From Pyricularia pennisetigena (Eukaryota > Ascomycota > Sordariomycetes > Magnaporthales > Pyriculariaceae), in NCBI RefSeq assembly GCF_004337985.1, contig NC_043740.1, positions 744,001 to 808,000 on the forward strand: 64,000 nucleotides of DNA, written 5' to 3'. A program made the position numbers and the translations under genes. Below, one piece after another: positions 59,411 to 64,000 of the stretch. Position 1 is the first letter of the stretch; each line of letters begins with the position of its first letter. The notes beneath the pieces are model-generated. The model ran no database searches. It was not told the DNA's origin and saw only the letters and a program-made list of their open reading frames with translations.

Positions 59411-59920
59411 ATGCAATACAATGTAAGTCGGAGATTCATTCCTGACTCTACAAAACTCACCCAAGACGGTCAAGCTGAAAAGGTTACATGACAACACAAG
59501 ATCATGGCCCCGCTGGCCATCCTCCTCGGCCTCGGCGCCGCCCAGTTCGAGGCGCAGTGCGACCAGACGCAACTCTTCAGCGCGCCGCGCGACGCCTACG
59601 ACGCCTTCATCGACCTGATCCCCGACGGCGAGTGGCAGGACGACGACGGCATCGGCTTCGGCCGCAACGAGGGCGGCAGCCTGATCTGCGCGAGCGTGAG
59701 CCCCTGCGGCGGCTGCTCCATCACGGGCGAGCGCGTCCGCGACATGCTGCGCCAGGGCTACGACGACTGCGACATTGGCGGCTCCGGCAACGACGCCGGC
59801 GAGGGCCGCTTCTGGCAGTACCGCGTCGCCGACGGGGACACGTCCATCCTGGCCGGCGGCGGGCCTTGTCCGGGCACCTTTGGCGTCCCCGGCACGTCGG
59901 TCGCGGTCACGGGGAGTTGA
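59411..59920 (+). CDS. Small secreted six-cysteine protein with a micro-exon start
   Basis: The model is exon 1 59,411-59,422 (ATG CAA TAC AAT) followed by a perfect GTAAGT donor, a 78-bp intron ending ACAACACAAG, and exon 2 59,501-59,920. It gives 143 residues with a better signal peptide (MQYNIMAPLAILLGLGAAQF) than the internal Met at 59,504. The mature protein has six cysteines (AQC, LIC, PCGGC twice, DDC, GPC), Gly/Asp-rich loops, and a central RVRDMLRQGYDDCDIGG segment. It is likely secreted with up to three disulfides. No family was recognised; candidate effector or antimicrobial-like protein. A TATA box lies 124 bp upstream of the proposed start. Confidence 0.65.
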
Positions 59921-61277
59921 ATGCGGAGAGGCCGGGTGGGGAAACGGGGTTGAGAGTTAGGGGGCTTGCTGGAGGGACAACGGGCTGTATGCTAGTATTG
60001 GTACTGCGACATTTTTGGGTGCCAAGTGTCATGGTATAAAAGGACTAACAACAATACATATGTTTGTCCGTTGTTATTCGGCAGTCATTGCTGCGGAATT
60101 TGGGTGTGACAGTCCATTCATTCTCTTGGGCTGAAATAGCTCCCAGTGCTGACAGATTGAATATTTACAATGGTTGCCCTCATATTTTTCAATCTTACAG
60201 CAAATTTGGCACACCACTCGACTCTATATTGGAGGTCTCGGGGCTCGTGCGACTCGTAATTCGTGGATGCGGGGTCTGAGTTTCCTTCACCCCTGTAAGG
60301 GGTGCATAGGGTTTCGGAGATTATTCTCAGTTCTCACATAATTAGGGTTAACACCCGAGATATCATATCCCTATTCAGGTCATCGTGTCCCTCCCTTTAG
60401 TGTGACTGCGATTGCTCTTCCGACACAACTAAAACGTCTCGACTTCTACTCTGACGAGTAAGCAGTGGTGCATCTTGACATATTCTTGTCTGACTCTCCA
60501 GACTCTCAAGTGATCAGCTTTGGGATTTGTGCACAGATCCTCCACATGGAGGCATTTGTAAAAAGAGCCAACACTCGAGTGTTACCGGCTGCCTGGCACG
60601 GGTCCAGAACAAAACGGGGCACCTGGCGTCATTCCCTCAGATAGGCTCAATCGGCGGCGGTTTTGTAGCCATGGTTGGAGCACTCGGGCATCCGTCGCGG
60701 TGTGCCTCGGGAGACATCGGCGGCCCATCATGGCAAAGCAACGGGTTTGGCCCCAGAAGCGGTACAACAAAGATACGACTGCGAGGTGGATCGGCCCCTC
60801 AAAAGTAAGCGGTCGACATGGGAAAAGTAAAGGGGTGGCATGGGGTCAGAGGTGGCATCATAAAAGCTTACTTCGAATTGGCAATTTCGATTGGATTGGT
60901 CCGTTATCGCGCCCCAGTATTGGCAGGGCAAAGGATTCGGGGCCCGTGGGGAAATCAATTGGCCGACCTGCCGTTTTGGTGGTCGACCTGCCTTTTTGAT
61001 TCTAGGCAATGTTACATTGGCAGTCCGGCTGCCCCCAGACGAGACGCGTCCTGCGGCCACTTCTAGCCAAGATCGCCTCCCGCTCGCCTCCCGAGTAGCC
61101 GTGGCGTTGGCAAAATAATCAAGTAATTAACCGAGTGCACGCCACCGCTGGGAAATATAAAATACCCGCCCAAGGACCCTGCCTCGGCGCTCTTGTGCTT
61201 GCTTGGCTCTTTTTGCCATGCCCATTGCTACTCGATTCGAGTGGTGACGTCGCGGCCGTGTCTTTTTGTCAGTCGCC
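59921..61277. other. 1.36-kb intergenic region
   Basis: No convincing gene: only short overlapping ORFs without domains. The right end holds the promoter of the peptidase gene, with TATAAAA at 61,156-61,162. Confidence 0.55.
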
Positions 61278-63199
61278 ATGATTGTCTCCCTCGGCAAGCT
61301 GGCAACGGCGCTGCCGGCGCTGCTGCTCGCGACCACCGTCTCTGCCGTCTCATTCCACCGAAGCGGCATGGAGATAGGTCCCATCGAAGAGGATGAGACG
61401 CTTCCCGCGGTGGTTCGCCGTGCAGACGGCCCAGTCAACGGCTGGGGCGAGTTCGACCAGCTCATCGACCACGCCAACCCTCAGCTCGGCACCTTCAAAC
61501 AGCGGTACTGGTACGGCACCCAGTACTGGAACGGAACAGGCTCGCCAATTATCGTCACCAACCCTGGAGAGCAGTCTGCCGCGGGATTCAAGTAAGACTT
61601 TTTCTTCCCCATGCACCCCGCTGGCATCGTTTGCCGTTAGTGTGCAAATGTGGACCGTTTTTGGCAAAAAAGAAAGAAAAAGAAGAAAAAAAAAAAAAAA
61701 AAAAAAAAACTAACACTAGTCTGTCGCAGCGTCACCTACACCACAAAGCGACGTCTCGCCGGTCTGATGGCCGAGAGGATAGGAGCCGCCGTTATCGTGG
61801 TTGAGCACCGCTACTGGGGCGAAAGCACGCCCTACAAGGAGTTGACGAGCGAGAACCTCAAGTACCTCACGCTCAACAACTCGATCCAGGACATGGTCTA
61901 CTTTGCCCACAACTTCAAGGCCCCCTTTGACGACGCCGAGGGCGCCACGAGCCCCGAAAGAGTGCCTTGGGTTTTCACCGGTGGCTCATACTCTGGCGCG
62001 CTGGCCGGATGGATCGCCGCCAAGGCTCCCGGCACTTTCTGGGCCATCCATGGCTCCTCGGGCGTCGTCGAGGCCGTGCGCGACATGTGGACCATGTTCG
62101 TTCCCGTCCAGGAGGCCATGCCCCGCAACTGCAGTCGGGACGTGTCCGCCGCCATCGACTACATGGACGGCGTATTCAAGACGGGCAACCGGTCCGAGGT
62201 GGAAAAGCTCAAGGCCAAGTTCATGCTCGACGGCCTGAGCGACGCCGACTTTGGCCAGGCCATCGAGAACGGCCCCTGGCTGTGGCAGTCGACGCAGTTC
62301 TACACGGCCAACAAGACCCTCGGCGGCTCGGGCGTCAACCAGTTCCACCGCTTCTGCGACTACGTCGAGGGAGTCCACCCCAACTCTACGGCTGCCGTCC
62401 CGGGCGAGGAAGGTGTGGGCCTGACAAAGGCCGTCGAGGGATACGCCAAGTGGTTCACCGAGGCCTGGCTTCCCGGGCAATGCGAGTCCTTTGGATACCC
62501 GGAGTGGCAGGGCACGTACAACACTGGCTGCTACCAGAACCAGAACGCGTCCAACCCGCAGTTCCACGATCTGAGCTACACCAACCCCGTCAACCGCCAG
62601 TGGAACTGGATGTTGTGCAACGAGCCGTGAGTTTTTTTTNNCCCATTTCTCGACCACGATTTGTGTGTGCTTCTTGTTCTCCGTGTCCCTCTCTTGAAAG
62701 GCGAGCCGCTTAAAATTAACCAATTCAATTTTCCAACCAAAACAGTTTCGGCTGGTGGCAAAACGGCGCCCCCGAAGGCCGCCCCTCGATCGTCTCCCGG
62801 CTCGTCAACAACAAGTACTGGACGGACCAGTGCGAGCTGTGGTTCCCCGGCGGCGCGTACGGCTTCGCGCAGGGCAAGACCGAGGCGGACCTGAACGCGT
62901 GGACCGGCGGGTGGTCCGACCTCAACATCCCGCGCCTCATGTACGCCAACGGGCAGTTCGACACGTGGCGCGAGGTCACGGTCAGCTCGTCGGTGCGTCC
63001 CGGCGGCCCCATGCAGAGCAGCGCCGACGCCAACAACGGCACGCAGGTGCGCGTGCTGCCCGGCGGCGTCCACTGCTCCGACCTGTACGGGCCCAACTGG
63101 GAAGCCAACGAGGGCGCGAGGAAGATTGCCGACGAGCAGACTGCGCAGATGGCCGAGTGGGTTGAGGAGTTTTATGCTACCAAGGGACGGGCAAGGTAA
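61278..63199 (+). CDS. Secreted S28-family serine peptidase (prolyl carboxypeptidase-like)
   Basis: Three exons (61,278-61,591, 61,730-62,626, 62,746-63,199) join in frame to 554 residues. A signal peptide is evident (MIVSLGKLATALPALLLATT, cleavage near residue 23). Family features: VEHRYWGES, the nucleophile elbow GGSYSG (Ser191), NGQFDTW (Asp476) and GGVHC (His513), the S28 catalytic triad order. Relatives are lysosomal Pro-X carboxypeptidase and dipeptidyl peptidase II; fungal members are acid-acting secreted or vacuolar enzymes that cleave after proline. Several N-x-S/T sites suggest glycosylation. An upstream in-frame Met (61,266) is possible. Intron 1 contains a long poly-A tract and intron 2 two undetermined bases. 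A T-family element starts 58 bp after the stop codon. Confidence 0.9.
61683..61709. repeat. Poly-A tract in S28 intron 1
   Basis: About 25 consecutive A in the intron, shortly before the acceptor. Confidence 0.85.
62640..62641. other. Two ambiguous bases in S28 intron 2
   Basis: nn follows a run of eight T inside the intron, probably a homopolymer base-calling problem; the coding sequence is not affected. Confidence 0.9.
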
Positions 63200-63257
63200 A
63201 ATAAAAGTCGGTACGGTTGTATCCGAACTGTGTACATGGCCATTTACATTTGGTGAC

Positions 63258-63346
63258 TAGTTTCAATGCTCATCCCTGAAGCCAAAGCTCTATTATTTGA
63301 GCCGTGGCTCAATTGGGTGGCTTTGTAATATGCTTGTAAATCCATC

Positions 63347-63385
<39 letters not shown>

Positions 63386-64000
63386 TTTTGGTTCCGGATT
63401 AAGGACAATTTGTCCATTTTCATCGTTCAAAGCGGTACTTTCGACAATTGGGCGACCAGCATTTCGTTGTAATGAGTTAAATAAAAGTCGCCAAAATAAA
63501 CGGATTGCACGTTACATATAGCGATTCGTAGGCCTGAAATTAGAACGCTTTTAATTTTTGAAACATTTGTGCAATCCGGAGTTTCAATATAAGCCTCACT
63601 TCATTTGCTGACAGCCGTTTTCTTTTTCTGTTATTTATCAAGTTTTGATTTTCTTTTACTTTATTTTTATAGAGTTTCAAACTTTTTGCACACGGGGGGA
63701 ATATATGTATAATGGTTCTATTAGTTCTGGGGCTTATAATAAATTATATGAGCCGTCAAATAATTGCGCAGGTGAGAAATACATATATTCACAATAAATT
63801 TATAGTCGAAGTGCCCTTATCTTTTTACCAACTTCACTGATACCGAAATGAAACAGTGTGTTATTGGGGTTTGGCGTGCCTGCGTAAGCTGTGTCATTCG
63901 AGTGAGCGTTTGGACAGTTGGCTCACGCATTTGATCGCACTCAATCTTTTTTCCTTTTTTTTCTTTTTCGTCTGTCGTTCAATTTGCTTTTTTTTCTTTT
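63258..64000 (+). mobile_element. T3: R-end and interior of a third T-family element (runs off the window)
   Basis: TAGTTTCAATGCTCATCCCT at 63,258 matches the R-end of T and T2, followed by the shared GGACAATTTGTCC core (63,402-63,414) and GCGGTA. A 35-nt poly-A tract (about 63,348-63,382) is inserted in the end. From about 63,660 the interior repeats the T2 interior (TTTTTGCAC-type block followed by related sequence). The element is less AT-shifted than T and T2. The other end and target duplication lie outside the window. Confidence 0.65.

Noticed and set aside
59501..59920. KP4-like killer toxin
   Set aside because: Cysteine number is suggestive, but spacing and conserved blocks do not match what I know of that family.
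61967..62723. Long alternative ORFs of about 245 codons on both strands
   Set aside because: Shadows of the S28 peptidase exon 2 in other frames.
1..64000. CRISPR array, bacterial operons, ribosome binding sites
   Set aside because: The window is fungal; the regular 32-bp repeat in T has no unique spacers and lies in a eukaryotic transposon.

Overview
This window looks like a piece of a filamentous ascomycete chromosome, probably Sordariomycetes (inferred from short GT-AG introns, a Zn2Cys6 regulator, an S28 peptidase, a chromodomain-type Gypsy population and heavy RIP-like decay; a Magnaporthales-type genome is a guess). It has two sharply different compartments. Positions 1 to about 49,330 are a very AT-rich graveyard of transposons. 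Most ORFs there are broken by TAA/TAG stops in the way repeat-induced point mutation (RIP, C-to-T on either strand) produces. Positions 49,332 to 63,257 are ordinary GC-balanced, gene-dense DNA.

Transposon half, left to right: unidentified decayed sequence (1-4,680); a hAT relic with BED zinc finger (4,690-6,662); a Copia relic on the minus strand with its 3' LTR (6,663-9,197); an LTR carrying a tRNA-like Pol III promoter (9,198-9,536, resuming 23,357-23,675). That LTR is split by a 13.8-kb element, here called T (9,537-23,356). T has structured terminal inverted repeats, a 9-bp target duplication, and three decayed genes: a DUF6589-like protein, an SNF2-type ATPase and a RecQ-like helicase. 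Next come a second Copia relic (23,676-25,525) and a Fot1/pogo relic (25,526-28,103) whose end is invaded by T2, a 1.84-kb relative of T. After that lies a nested stack: chromovirus LTR A (starts 28,104) contains a hAT MITE (28,561-40,971), which contains RIPed chromovirus G2 (28,743-40,655), which contains a young un-RIPed chromovirus G1 (29,807-33,805). Exact target-site duplications support each of the three innermost insertions. The rest of the half is a RIPed chromovirus on the minus strand (40,981-44,302, LTR B 44,303-44,760) and a same-family copy on the plus strand (44,761-48,891, LTR C 48,892-49,331).

Gene half: a small cysteine-free secreted protein at the compartment boundary (49,897-50,289); a probable sugar-catabolism cluster made of a GH35-type beta-galactosidase (minus), a divergently transcribed MFS sugar transporter (plus) and a Zn2Cys6 regulator (minus); a doubtful gene at 58,014; a small six-cysteine secreted protein that starts with a 12-nt micro-exon (59,411-59,920); and a secreted S28 serine carboxypeptidase (61,278-63,199). 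A third T-family end (T3) begins 58 bp after the peptidase stop codon and runs off the window.

The best candidate for an undescribed system is T: a large, multi-gene TIR element with three detected family members in the window and no transposase of a class I recognise.
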